Source: Gammaproteobacteria bacterium (GTDB lineage: Bacteria; Gemmatimonadota; Gemmatimonadetes; Longimicrobiales; Gaopeijiaceae). From it: DNA of 64,000 nucleotides. The notes under the pieces were generated by a model that was given only the letters and a program-made list of their open reading frames with translations, was not told the origin of the DNA and ran no database searches. Positions 44,301 through 52,479 of the stretch are shown piece by piece (within the stretch, counting starts at the first letter, position 1; the number at the start of each line of letters is the position of its first letter). Location: contig VXNP01000070.1 of the NCBI GenBank assembly GCA_009840525.1, positions 24,225-88,224 of the forward strand, read 5' to 3'. A program made the position numbers and the translations under genes.

Positions 44301-45524
44301 TGTCGTCGGCGCGAGCGAGAACCAGTGAATCACTGCCGCGAACCCGATGCCGGCGAGAGCTGAGCCGACCAACGGAGCGCCGCGTCCGCGGACGCCGCCG
44401 GGCAGAAGTCCCGCGATGAACGCCCCCGCCAGCCCGAGCGCCAACACCCGGCCCAGCGTGCCCTCGGTGGTACCGGGGAGAAGGAAGCGAGCGGGCGAAA
44501 ACAGTCCGGAGACGCCCAGCAGATCACCGAACGGAAGGACGATCGCCACCAGGGCCAGGGACGCCGCTGCCAGAACGCCGTGATATGGCGTGGCCCTGAG
44601 GCCGATGAGCAGCAGCAACCAGGCCGTCACCGCGAGGCCGGCGACCATCCGGCTCCATGCCCTCCAAACCGACTCGAACGCCTCTCCCTGCGTCACCTCC
44701 TCGGAGGAGATGGAAAAGAGCGTCCGCCCCTGCCAGTTGAAGTCGCGTATGGCGGGACCCGTCGCCTGTTCGGAGTGCGTGATCCGGATCGCCCGTCCGA
44801 CATCGGACCGGAATCGGGTGGCGAAGGCGGCCTCTTCGTCGGGTACGTCGGGGGGCATGTCGCTCTGGAGCAGCGCGGCGGCCACCGCGGTCGCGCCGCT
44901 CGCGCCGATGCGTTCGGTGAAGTACAGATAGCTGTAGACCGGGCCTTGCCCGAATACGTACCGGTCCCAGCCCGAGCGCGCATCGAGGGGCACAACCCCC
45001 TGGTGATTGCCCGCCCAGGCGACGAGGTCCGTACGCGCATCGAATACCGCGATGGCATGCAGGTCGGCTTCGCGCCGGACGTCTTCCAGAAAGGCCCAGT
45101 AGCCGGGCGAGCCGCCGTCGAACTCCCGGCCGGCAACCTGGGAGACTGCTGCCGTACCGCGGTCGATCAAGGTCTCGAAGCGCCGGTCCAGGGCCGCTTC
45201 CAGGCGGACCTCGCGTCCGCTCCGGAAACGATCCCAGTCGCCGGCCACCAGTGCGAAGCGCGCGGAACCCAGTATCCCGCTCGCGATCCCGGCCAGAAGG
45301 ACAAGGGCGGCGGCGAACGTCCAGGGATTGCGACCGGACCGCCGGGTCAGCATCCGGAGCACGCCCGGAACACCCGCCAACGCACTCACCAGCAGCCATC
45401 CGGGCGCGGACCAGCGCGTCCATACCGCTAGCGCCGCCACGCTCAGCCACAACAGCGCGGACACGGCGGACTGTCGCGACTCGGCCCGCAGGAGACGCCT
45501 GAGCAAGGAGGAAACGCCGTTCAT
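41370..45524 (-). CDS. Very large membrane histidine kinase, NtrY-like
   Basis: A 1384-residue kinase. Residues 1-90 hold two or three TM helices, 90-290 an extracytoplasmic domain, 290-520 a block of about eight TM helices, and 520-780 a second soluble region. A further TM and a third extracytoplasmic domain (about 820-940) precede HAMP (about 960-1030), PAS (about 1040-1140), His1153 in RQVAHEVKNPLTPIKLSIEH, and the ATPase (INLLENAREAV, SDDGRGIEPELL, SSTGTGLGLAIVQQL). The VKNPLTPIKLS signature is that of NtrY. It is followed by the RsbR-N-like gene after 112 bases. No regulator is adjacent; the NtrX-type regulator at 22.5 kb is a candidate. Confidence 0.92.
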   Translation of the reverse strand: MNGVSSLLRRLLRAESRQSAVSALLWLSVAALAVWTRWSAPGWLLVSALAGVPGVLRMLTRRSGRNPWTFAAALVLLAGIASGILGSARFALVAGDWDRFRSGREVRLEAALDRRFETLIDRGTAAVSQVAGREFDGGSPGYWAFLEDVRREADLHAIAVFDARTDLVAWAGNHQGVVPLDARSGWDRYVFGQGPVYSYLYFTERIGASGATAVAAALLQSDMPPDVPDEEAAFATRFRSDVGRAIRITHSEQATGPAIRDFNWQGRTLFSISSEEVTQGEAFESVWRAWSRMVAGLAVTAWLLLLIGLRATPYHGVLAAASLALVAIVLPFGDLLGVSGLFSPARFLLPGTTEGTLGRVLALGLAGAFIAGLLPGGVRGRGAPLVGSALAGIGFAAVIHWFSLAPTTSQLGGGTGYWLVYQCALTSVLVVVATLALRLATRPAPASGRPSLVAAGLLLALVLGLLVHSVSLGSPPTPAWAGVLWALPVALIGLGRQPATTWRGSVATGAAAVLLAASAALPFTWGGRVAAQREVAEQRLATLGNQVNPYLQFLLEGLSERTDSLFESGARGTGLLYGTWRASGLAQEGVAAWIDRWTPGGLPSDALRIGVSDPRPSIVDDYLDEAALGTTVLQLQSEDVHYLGLAVLPDRSVITVAVPPRRGFSTAFFPDVPFGRDRADEGTVTLLPLNEDDPSPTREAPRWERTSQGWQGEQTILFPEGWYNAHHEVELPGTAVLVAGTVLVLLLDLLIVAGLWGVGWCSSRGLPRAPMRLGPGAGRSFRVQVTFALFLFFLVPAFAFAAIASRTLDRAVVRTAEALADRAVADAAEDFLALQGQVGLLPTSTGTVLLLFQDGELIRSSRPAFLELGVQYSWLPAQVHRSLEDGEAVLVHANVRRWGGEYVLAYRRLQTGQVLASAAPLDAGATAFEQNDLILLLAFAVVTGIALSLGLALLVGRRLANPIRTLRLASERVGEGNLGVRLPETRTDEFGTVFLAFNRMVQRLHRARGALVRTTQRTQAIVDEAATGVIALDQTGAVTLVNPQAQALLGAAVGPGEPLPATAGLARDLSRWVERFYRDGGEGADHEFELPGTELAMAAPGSRDSSRRVRVRARRITRDGRPRGAVLSLEDVTDELRSERIVAWGQMARQVAHEVKNPLTPIKLSIEHVRRAWQDRRRDFSEILERNVESILREIDRLAEIARSFSRYGSPRKASDLPLEGVHLHVAVEEILALYQSNEQGIVIDTAFPAGLPPVRARESEFKEVLINLLENAREAVKPSGHVHIGASGEDRGVCLQVSDDGRGIEPELLGRIFEPRFSTSSTGTGLGLAIVQQLVRSWGGRVWAESTPQVGTTMSIRFVAWEPGPRTLVSAAGTGRTMSNPQD

Positions 45525-45668
45525 CGTGGCGTCAGCGCGCGTCGCGCATCCGCTTCACAGCTTCCGGAGGACCGGACCGCGAGGCCCGCGGCTGCTCCGC
45601 GACCGCTGCAATCGGTGACATGCGGGAATCGGTTTGCAGGATCCGTCCCCTGGCTGGGGTGTAATCGG

Positions 45669-46412
45669 ATGTCGTTTCGATCACTTGCGACCGAGGCTCC
45701 GTCCGTGCGACGCATTCTTCTTCCTGTACTTCTGTTCACCCTTGCCGGATCCCCTCCATCCAGCGGCGCTTCCGCCCAGATCACCATCCTGGACCGGGGC
45801 GAGTTCGAGGTGGCCGTCAACGGCAGGGGAGTGGGGACCGAGACCTTCTCGATCCGCCAGGTGGGCACCGGGAGCGAGGTCCGGGTGATCGCCGCGGGGC
45901 AGATTCGCGCCGCCCTCCCCGACGGCGCGAACACGATGGACATGCTCATGGAGCTGACCGGCGCCGGCTGGATGCCCTCCGCCTATCAGAACAAGGTAGG
46001 AGGCGAGGGGGCCCGGGAGATCGGCTTCGAACTTCGCGGCGCCCGTTTCGAGTCGCGCGTCACATCCGATATCGGGGAGCAGGTAAAGGAGTATCGGGCC
46101 GCCCCGGGCACCAGGATCCTCGAGCGGGGCGCTGCGCATCATTTTCACTTTCTTGTGCCTCCCGCGGATCCGGGTCCCCTGTCCATTCCCGTCATCGTGC
46201 CCCGGGACGGATTCCAGGCCGAGGCCCAGGTCACCCTTGCCGGAAACGCCGAGTTGCGCATCGGCGGGGAGGTAATGCCGGCGCGGCACTATCGGGTGCG
46301 AGCCGGAGAGCTGCGCTGGGAGGCATGGCATGACGCCGAGGGCAGGGTTTTGCGGGTCGTGGAGAGTTCCACGGGATACTCCGCCGTCCGCCTGACCCGC
46401 CCCGGGTCCTGA
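45669..46412 (+). CDS. Exported protein of unknown function
   Basis: A 247-residue protein with a signal peptide (RRILLPVLLFTLAGSPPSSGASA) and likely cleavage before QITILD. The mature part is predicted beta-rich: DRGEFEVAVNGRGVGTETFSIRQVG opens with a pattern like DUF3108-type periplasmic proteins, and GEVMPARHYRVRAGELRWEAWHDAEGRVLRV closes it. Two starts are possible: ATG 45669 (GGGGT upstream) and GTG 45705 (GAGG eight bases upstream), the latter giving a shorter, more typical signal peptide. It is divergent from the large kinase and upstream of tolC. I do not assign a function. Confidence 0.7.
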   Translation: MSFRSLATEAPSVRRILLPVLLFTLAGSPPSSGASAQITILDRGEFEVAVNGRGVGTETFSIRQVGTGSEVRVIAAGQIRAALPDGANTMDMLMELTGAGWMPSAYQNKVGGEGAREIGFELRGARFESRVTSDIGEQVKEYRAAPGTRILERGAAHHFHFLVPPADPGPLSIPVIVPRDGFQAEAQVTLAGNAELRIGGEVMPARHYRVRAGELRWEAWHDAEGRVLRVVESSTGYSAVRLTRPGS

Positions 46413-46563
46413 GCCGTCCGTGCCGGGTACATCCTGCGGCGCCGATGAGTGGCCAGATCCGCGCGCCATCGGCTCAGCGGTGAAACCCCACCGGACACGG
46501 GCTCGTATGTTTCGCGGCCGCAACAGGCCGAAGACCGCCATCCAAGCAAGGGAGAACGATACG

Positions 46564-48063
46564 GTGTTCAGGATGATCCCGATTGCCAGGTGCGCGCTGG
46601 CGCTCCTGCTGTGTTGCGCGACGTCGTCCTGGCTGCAGGCACAGGAGGTGCCTTCCCGCCTGACGCTCGACGAAGCGATCCGCATCGCTCGGCTGCAAAA
46701 CCCCGGCTTCCAGTCGGTGCGCAACGACTCGCGGGTCGCGGACTGGTCCGTTCGTTCCGCCTACGGCGACTTGCTGCCCTTCGCGAATCTGAGCTCGAGC
46801 CTCTCCTGGCAGGGAAGAGGTGAACAGCAGTTCGGAAGCCTGACGACCAGCCAGCTGGGGTTCGGCGACGAGCCCTCCTACTATTTCTCCAGCTACAACG
46901 CGGGCCTCAGCTACTCCATCGGCGCCGAGTCGCTGTTTCGTCCGGGGCGAGCAAAAGCAGCCCGAAACGCCACGGTCGCGCTCATCGACCAGGCCGAAGC
47001 CAACCTCGTTCGCGACGTCACGATCATCTACCTGGACGTTCTGCGCCAGCAGGAGGGGTATCTGCTTGCCCAGCAGGAGCTTGAGCGCGCGCGCTTCAAC
47101 CTGCGCCTGGCCGAAGGGCAGCTGGAAGTGGGCACGGCGACCCCGCGCGACGTGCGCCAGGCGGAAGTATCGGTCGGCCGCGCCGAGGTCACCCTTCTCC
47201 AGGCCGAATTCGCGGTAAGCAATGCGCGCATCGCCCTCCTGGTCGTGCTCGGAGCGGAGGTGCCGCAGGAATTCACCGTCGTGAGCGCGTTCGAGGTACG
47301 CGAGCCGGTCTGGTCGGAAGCGGAACTGGTGGCGATGGCGCTCGAGGGCAATCCCGGGCTCATCGCCGAGCGGGCCAATGAGGCCGTTGCCGCAAGCGAC
47401 GTGAAGATGGCGCGGTCCTCGTACTACCCTTCCCTGTCCCTCAGCGCGGGGCTGAGCGGGTTCACGCGCGAAGCGTCCAGCGTGGAATCAATGATCAGCC
47501 AGTCCAGGGCCCGGGTCAGTGGCCAGCAAGAGCAGTGTCGCGTGCTTAACCAGTTGTACGGCCTCCTGGGCAATCCTCGGGAGGACTGCGACAGCATCGT
47601 CTTCACGCCCGATCAGGAAGAGGCCATCATCGCGCAGAACAACGCGTTCCCGTTCGACTTCACCCGCCAGCCGCCGCGGGCCTCCCTGACGGTGAGCGTG
47701 CCCGTGTTCCAGGGCTTCAGCCGGCAGTTGCAGGTCGAGAACGCGCGCGCCGCCCGCGAAGACGCGCGCCATCGGCTGCGAGGCGCGGAACTGGATCTGC
47801 GGGCGCAGATCGCCTCCAGTCTGGCAGCCGTGCACACCGCGTACGAGACGGAACTCATCGAGCAGCGCAACCAGGCCGTTGCGGCGGAGCAGCTGCGCCT
47901 GGCCACCGAACAGTACCGCGTCGGTTCCGCGAGCTTTCTGGACCTGGTCGAGGCGGAGACCGTCATGGCGCAGGCCGACCGCGAACGCGTCGCCTCCATA
48001 TATTCATATCACGACCTGCTCGCCAACCTTGAAGCACTGGTGGGCGCAAGGCTGCGGCCCTGA
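46564..48063 (+). CDS. TolC-family outer-membrane efflux protein
   Basis: Outer-membrane channel component of a tripartite export system. GTG 46564 with AAGGGAG nine bases upstream gives 499 residues; ATG 46573 is a close alternative. The signal peptide core is CALALLLCCATSSWLQAQ. Two OEP repeats are visible, each with long helices: LTLDEAIRIARLQNPGF to about residue 240, and the second after VWSEAELVAMALEGNPGL. Typical motifs include YPSLSLSAGLSG, PRASLTVSVPVFQGFSR and YRVGSASFLDLVEAE. A cysteine pair (QCRVLNQLYGLLGNPREDC) in a loop is unusual. It leads the adaptor-permease-permease series. Confidence 0.92.
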   Translation: MFRMIPIARCALALLLCCATSSWLQAQEVPSRLTLDEAIRIARLQNPGFQSVRNDSRVADWSVRSAYGDLLPFANLSSSLSWQGRGEQQFGSLTTSQLGFGDEPSYYFSSYNAGLSYSIGAESLFRPGRAKAARNATVALIDQAEANLVRDVTIIYLDVLRQQEGYLLAQQELERARFNLRLAEGQLEVGTATPRDVRQAEVSVGRAEVTLLQAEFAVSNARIALLVVLGAEVPQEFTVVSAFEVREPVWSEAELVAMALEGNPGLIAERANEAVAASDVKMARSSYYPSLSLSAGLSGFTREASSVESMISQSRARVSGQQEQCRVLNQLYGLLGNPREDCDSIVFTPDQEEAIIAQNNAFPFDFTRQPPRASLTVSVPVFQGFSRQLQVENARAAREDARHRLRGAELDLRAQIASSLAAVHTAYETELIEQRNQAVAAEQLRLATEQYRVGSASFLDLVEAETVMAQADRERVASIYSYHDLLANLEALVGARLRP

Positions 48064-48140
48064 CGCCCTTGGGCATGTACGGGAAGCGACGGGGCACATG
48101 AGCCCAGGGTCCTGTACCGGAATTCGGGAACAACATTCAA

Positions 48141-49481
48141 ATGACGCTTAAAGCAAAGATCGCCATCGGCGTTCTCGTGGTAACCGTCCTCGTGGTCGCC
48201 GGAGTGCTGACCACGCTGCAGTCGCGCAATACCGGCACGCAGGTGCGCACGGAGGAAGTAGGCCGGCGCGACCTGGAAGCGATCGTCACCGCGAGTGGCA
48301 ACATCCGGGCGCGGCGAACCGTGGACATCAGTTCCGATGTCTCGGGCCGCATCGTTGAACTCAACGTCGACGAAGGCGACGATGTGCAAGAGGGACAAGT
48401 ACTTCTGCGCATCGACCAGACGCAGTTCCAGGCCGCCGTGGCCCAGTGGCGGGCCGGGCTCTCGCAGCGGGAAGCGCAGGCGGCCCAGCAGAACGCCAGC
48501 CTCATCCAGGCGACGCGAGAATACGACCGCATGCAGGGGCTCTGGACGCGCGACTCGACGCTCGTCAGCCGGCAGCAGGTCGACGACGCCGGGACGCAGG
48601 CCGAAGTCGCGCAGGCGCTCTTCACCGCCGCGGAGCACGGCGTGGACCAGGCCCGCGCGACGCTCGCCGAGGCCGAGGATCGCCTGTCCAAGACCACCAT
48701 CCGGGCTCCCATCTCGGGGAAGGTCACCCGGCTGAACATTGAGCTCGGCGAGACCGCCATCGTGGGCACGATGAACAACCCGGGCAGCCTGCTGCTCACC
48801 ATCAGCGACCTGTCGGTGATCGAGGCGGTAATGCAGGTCGACGAAACCGACGTGCCGGAGATCAGCATCGGTGACAGCGCCGCCCTGGAGCTGGACGCGT
48901 TTCCGGACACGGAGTTCGCCGGGACCGTGACGGAGATCGGAAACTCCGCCATCCGGCCTCCGTCGAGCGCGGCGGGCACGGGCCAGACCCCCACCATCGA
49001 CTTCGAGGTGGTGATCACGCTGGACGACCCGCCGGTCGAGCTGCGGCCGGACCTTTCGACCACGGCCGACATCGTCACCGAAACGCGCAACCAGGCCCTC
49101 GCGATTCCGATCATCGCCCTCACGATTCGCGACCGCTCGGAGGAAGTGGCGGACGGCAACGACTCGAATGGCGACGAGGCGCTCGGGAACGGGGACGCCG
49201 GCGACGGTGCGACGGAATCGGAGAACACGCGCGCGGAAGACCAGGATGAAGAGGACGAGGAGGAAGAGGAGGAAGGCGTTTTCGTGGTGCGCGACGGCGA
49301 AGCGCATTTCGTCCGGGTCGACGTCGGGATCGCGGGACAGGAGTACTTCGAGGTGCTCTCCGGACTCTCGGAAGGCGATACGGTGGTGAGCGGCCCGTAC
49401 CAGCGCGTCCGCGAGCTCAGCGACGGCGATGCCGTGCGCACCGACTCCACCGGCGCGGAAGAAGACGAGCCGACGGGATGA
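48141..49481 (+). CDS. MacA/HlyD-type periplasmic adaptor (membrane fusion protein)
   Basis: A 446-residue adaptor joining inner-membrane permeases to TolC. One TM helix (6-24) is followed by the barrel-sandwich half ASGNIRARRTVDISSDVSGRIVELNVDEGD. A helical hairpin follows (about 95-180), then the second half TTIRAPISGKVTRLNIELGE and the beta-barrel region. An insertion of about 45 residues at roughly 340-385 is extremely acidic (DEEDEEEEEE) and splits the membrane-proximal domain before GVFVVRDGEAHFVRVDVG. It follows tolC by 77 bases and precedes the permeases by 26. Confidence 0.92.
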   Translation: MTLKAKIAIGVLVVTVLVVAGVLTTLQSRNTGTQVRTEEVGRRDLEAIVTASGNIRARRTVDISSDVSGRIVELNVDEGDDVQEGQVLLRIDQTQFQAAVAQWRAGLSQREAQAAQQNASLIQATREYDRMQGLWTRDSTLVSRQQVDDAGTQAEVAQALFTAAEHGVDQARATLAEAEDRLSKTTIRAPISGKVTRLNIELGETAIVGTMNNPGSLLLTISDLSVIEAVMQVDETDVPEISIGDSAALELDAFPDTEFAGTVTEIGNSAIRPPSSAAGTGQTPTIDFEVVITLDDPPVELRPDLSTTADIVTETRNQALAIPIIALTIRDRSEEVADGNDSNGDEALGNGDAGDGATESENTRAEDQDEEDEEEEEEGVFVVRDGEAHFVRVDVGIAGQEYFEVLSGLSEGDTVVSGPYQRVRELSDGDAVRTDSTGAEEDEPTG

Positions 49482-49507
49482 GTGCCTCCGGGAGCGTGAG
49501 GTAACCC

Positions 49508-50749
49508 ATGTACATCTGGGAAGGCGTGCGGCTGGCGCTGGGCTACATCAGGAGCGAGAAGCTCAAGAGCTTCTTCAGCCTGCTCGGAGTCATCGTCGGC
49601 ATCATGTTTCTCATCGTAGTGGTCAGCATAGTAGAGGGGATGGATCGGTACATCCGCGAGGACTTCGCGACCATGGCCTTCGGTGTCAACACCGTCACCC
49701 TGCAGCGTGTACCGAACATCGTTGCGGAATCCGACCCGGAGGTCCGCCAAGCCATCTTCCGCCGCCCACGCATAGAGATGGATGACGCCGATGCGATTCG
49801 CACGCGGCTCGAGACGCCCGCAACGATCGCAATTCGGTCCGACGCGTCGGGCGAAGTGGCCGGGCCGGGTGGCCGGAAGGTCGAGAACGTGTTGATCGTG
49901 GGAACCTCCTCGGAACTCTTCGCCATCCGCTCCTGGGAGATGGAGCGCGGGCGTGCCTTCTCGCCGCTGGAGGCCGAACATGGGGCGGCCGTGGTAGTAC
50001 TGGGCAAGAGCACCGCCGACTTGCTATTCGAGGATATGGATCCGATCGGTCGGCAGGTTCGCATCCACGGCTTTCCCTACCGGGTTATCGGCGTTATCGA
50101 AGAACAGGGATCGATGCTGGGATTCTCGCGCGACAATATTGCTGTTGCCCCGGCTCTCTCTCCTCTTCGACGCATGGTCAATCCCCGCGGCATCATTGAC
50201 GAAGTCATGATCCAGACCGAGAGCCTCGAGCTGCTTCGGGAAGCTCAGGTCGAAGCTGAAGGGATCATGCGTGCACGCCGCGGTCTCCGACCACGTGAAG
50301 TCAACAACTTCGAACTTGAGACCGCCGAACAGACGCTCAGCTTCTGGGACAACATCTCACGTATCCTCTTCGTGGCGTTCCCCGGGCTGGTCTCCATTTC
50401 GCTGGTGGTGGGTGGGATCGTGATCATGAACATCATGCTGGTGTCGGTGATGGAGCGAACCCGGGAGATCGGCGTACGCAAGGCCATCGGCGCACGTCGA
50501 AAGGACATCGTTCTTCAGGTGCTGATAGAGACCGCGACGCTGTCGGGTGTAGGCGCCCTGGCCGGGATAGGGATCGGAATCGTGCTGACCATGATCGTGC
50601 GAGCGGCCTCCCCGCTGCCGGCCGCAGTCGCGCCCCATTGGATTGCGTTGGGAGTCGCGCTCGGTGTTACGGTGGGGGTCTTGGCGGGTGTCTACCCCGC
50701 GTCCCGGGCGGCGAAGCTGGACCCTGTGGACGCGCTGAGGTACGAGTGA
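49508..50749 (+). CDS. MacB-like ABC permease (FtsX domain), first copy
   Basis: A 413-residue permease. TM1 (about 18-41, FFSLLGVIVGIMFLIVVVSI) is followed by a MacB periplasmic core domain and three C-terminal TM helices with the FtsX signature VMERTREIGVRKAIGARRKDI. There is no ATP-binding domain fused to it, unlike MacB itself. GAGGT stands five bases before ATG 49508. Third codon positions are visibly less G/C-biased here than in flanking genes. The next permease starts on the last base of its stop. Confidence 0.92.
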   Translation: MYIWEGVRLALGYIRSEKLKSFFSLLGVIVGIMFLIVVVSIVEGMDRYIREDFATMAFGVNTVTLQRVPNIVAESDPEVRQAIFRRPRIEMDDADAIRTRLETPATIAIRSDASGEVAGPGGRKVENVLIVGTSSELFAIRSWEMERGRAFSPLEAEHGAAVVVLGKSTADLLFEDMDPIGRQVRIHGFPYRVIGVIEEQGSMLGFSRDNIAVAPALSPLRRMVNPRGIIDEVMIQTESLELLREAQVEAEGIMRARRGLRPREVNNFELETAEQTLSFWDNISRILFVAFPGLVSISLVVGGIVIMNIMLVSVMERTREIGVRKAIGARRKDIVLQVLIETATLSGVGALAGIGIGIVLTMIVRAASPLPAAVAPHWIALGVALGVTVGVLAGVYPASRAAKLDPVDALRYE

Positions 50750-52023
50750 TGAAGGCGCGGCTCAATACCCTCACCGAAGGAATCCGCATCGCTTTGGATG
50801 CCATCCGCGCGACCAAGATCAGAGCTGGGCTGACGATACTGGGTGTCGCCATCGGCGTGGCTGTGGTTGTTACCATGGCGGCGATGATCACGGGGATCCG
50901 AACAAGCATTCTCGCGCCATTCGAATCCGCAGGTCCGGACAACTTCTACGTCACGGCGTTCGACATGACCGGCGCGCGCGTGGCGAACGACGGCAGCCGT
51001 CGGCCGGAATGGTGGGATCGTCCCGATTTCACGGACGCGGAGATCAGCAGACTCGCAGACCTGCCGAGTGTTTCGGACGCGGTCGTAGACTTCGACTTCT
51101 CGACCAGAGTATCGTTCGAGGGCCGCCGGGTTGACGGCATCCAGTCCAGCGGTAACTCAGCGGGATGGGTTGCCTTTCAGCCAGGCGAGTTCCTAGCAGG
51201 CCGCAACTTTGTGCCCGCGGAGGTATCCCGGTCGCGCGCTTTGGTCGTCCTTTCTCGCCCGCTGGCTGAAGAGTTGTTCGGTCAGCGTGACCCGATAGGG
51301 CGAAGCGTTCGCGTCTCCGCCGGCCGCCGAGGGGTGAACCCGCTCTTCCAGGTCGTAGGCGTCTTCGAACCCGAGGGAAACATCTTCACGGAGATCATCG
51401 ATCACTGGGCCGTCTTCCCCTGGACCGCCGCCGAGAAGAGACTAAAGGCGAGGCCACCAGGCTTCCCCGTTTTGTGGATCGTAGTCGTGCCCTCACCCGA
51501 GTTTACACGCGAAGAAGCCAAGGATCAGGTCACCGGAGTATTGCGGTCGATGCGGGGTCTTGGGCCGGGAGAAGACAACAACTTCTCGATCATCGAATCG
51601 GAACAGATGATCGCGACCTTCGATCAACTCACCGGCGCGTTCTTCCTGGTCATGATCGCCCTCTCGTCGGTCGCACTCATGGTCGGCGGGATCGGTGTGA
51701 TCGGCATCATGATGATCTCCGTTACCGAACGGACACGTGAAATCGGCATCCGCAAGGCGGTCGGCGCCACACGGAACGAGATCCTCTGGCAGTTCCTGGT
51801 GGAGGCGTCGGTGTTGACCTTCCTGGGAGGGGCGCTGGGCTTGGCTCTGGGCGCGGGCGTTGCGGACTTCATAGAAGCCAGGACTCCCATCCCCGCAGTC
51901 ATACCTTTCTGGTCGATCATCGCAGCGCTTGCATCCGCAATCATGACCGGGATGCTGTTCGGGCTCTTCCCCGCGCTACGCGGCGCGCGCATGACTCCGG
52001 TCAGGGCCCTGGGCTTCGAGTAG
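50749..52023 (+). CDS. MacB-like ABC permease (FtsX domain), second copy
   Basis: A 424-residue permease from ATG 50749 (TGATG overlap with the first copy). It has the same organisation: TM1 in TKIRAGLTILGVAIGVAVVVTMAAM, a periplasmic core, and C-terminal TM helices around VTERTREIGIRKAVGATRNEILWQFLVEA. The two copies are clear paralogues by motif but differ in the periplasmic part, so a heterodimer is likely. No ABC ATPase gene follows: the next gene is on the opposite strand and its end overlaps this one by 23 bases. Confidence 0.92.
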   Translation: MKARLNTLTEGIRIALDAIRATKIRAGLTILGVAIGVAVVVTMAAMITGIRTSILAPFESAGPDNFYVTAFDMTGARVANDGSRRPEWWDRPDFTDAEISRLADLPSVSDAVVDFDFSTRVSFEGRRVDGIQSSGNSAGWVAFQPGEFLAGRNFVPAEVSRSRALVVLSRPLAEELFGQRDPIGRSVRVSAGRRGVNPLFQVVGVFEPEGNIFTEIIDHWAVFPWTAAEKRLKARPPGFPVLWIVVVPSPEFTREEAKDQVTGVLRSMRGLGPGEDNNFSIIESEQMIATFDQLTGAFFLVMIALSSVALMVGGIGVIGIMMISVTERTREIGIRKAVGATRNEILWQFLVEASVLTFLGGALGLALGAGVADFIEARTPIPAVIPFWSIIAALASAIMTGMLFGLFPALRGARMTPVRALGFE

Positions 52024-52378
52024 AAAGACTCGAGGCCTGCCCGTCTCCGCCGAGGCAGCGCACATCCACCACCAGCCGCCGCCAACTCGGTACGCGGTCA
52101 CTTCCAACGCGCAGGGCGGTCGCCCGGGTGCGTCCGCCCGCCCGCAGCCAGGGTCCCAGCCAGCCGCCGATCTCGGGAGGCAGGTAGCCCACGGGATCGC
52201 CGGCGGGGAGGTGCACCCACACGGCGCCGTGGCCGCCGTCCGCTGGATCGGGGATGAGCACCAGCGCGTCGCCGGGGTTGAGGGCGTCGAGATGCCGGTC
52301 GCGACCCCCGAATACGGTTCCGTGAACGGTCGAGCGGAACCGCGCCGGCGGGCCCGCGGGAAGTCGTGCCTGGCTCAT
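52001..52378 (-). CDS. Small HIRAN-like domain protein
   Basis: A 125-residue protein. The central pattern VHGTVFGGRDRHLDALNPGDALVLIPDP, then GHGAVWVHLPAGDPVGYLPPEIGGWL and WRRLVVDVRCL follows the HIRAN layout: Gly near the start, a Gly-Asp turn, a backbone-like valine strand and a GYLP motif. HIRAN domains bind single-stranded 3' DNA ends and are mostly fused to helicases such as HLTF or Rad5; free-standing copies also exist. Similarity is judged by eye. ATG 52378 has AGGGA seven bases upstream. It is divergent from the cysteine desulfurase and its last 23 bases overlap the permease gene. Confidence 0.65.
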   Translation of the reverse strand: MSQARLPAGPPARFRSTVHGTVFGGRDRHLDALNPGDALVLIPDPADGGHGAVWVHLPAGDPVGYLPPEIGGWLGPWLRAGGRTRATALRVGSDRVPSWRRLVVDVRCLGGDGQASSLSTRSPGP

Positions 52379-52404
52379 CGGCGATTCCCTGTTGGATGCA
52401 CACC

Positions 52405-52433
52405 TTCAATCGAAACCCCGGGGCGGCTAAAAT
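52405..52433 (+). promoter_or_regulatory. Candidate promoter for the cysteine desulfurase-mnmA operon
   Basis: TTCAAT (52405-52410) and TAAAAT (52428-52433) are 17 bases apart, 46 bases ahead of ATG 52480. The -10 box is strong and is the only A/T-rich spot in the gap; the -35 match is weak. Confidence 0.4.
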
Positions 52434-52479
52434 TAGGCGCCGGAACCTGTCCCGCCATGAGCAGCCTGCGCCGTTTCCG

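Noticed and set aside
49240..49275. Repetitive GAGGA tract that could suggest a microsatellite or CRISPR-like repeat
   Set aside because: It simply encodes the Asp/Glu run in the adaptor protein; there are no spaced repeats. No CRISPR array is seen anywhere in the window.
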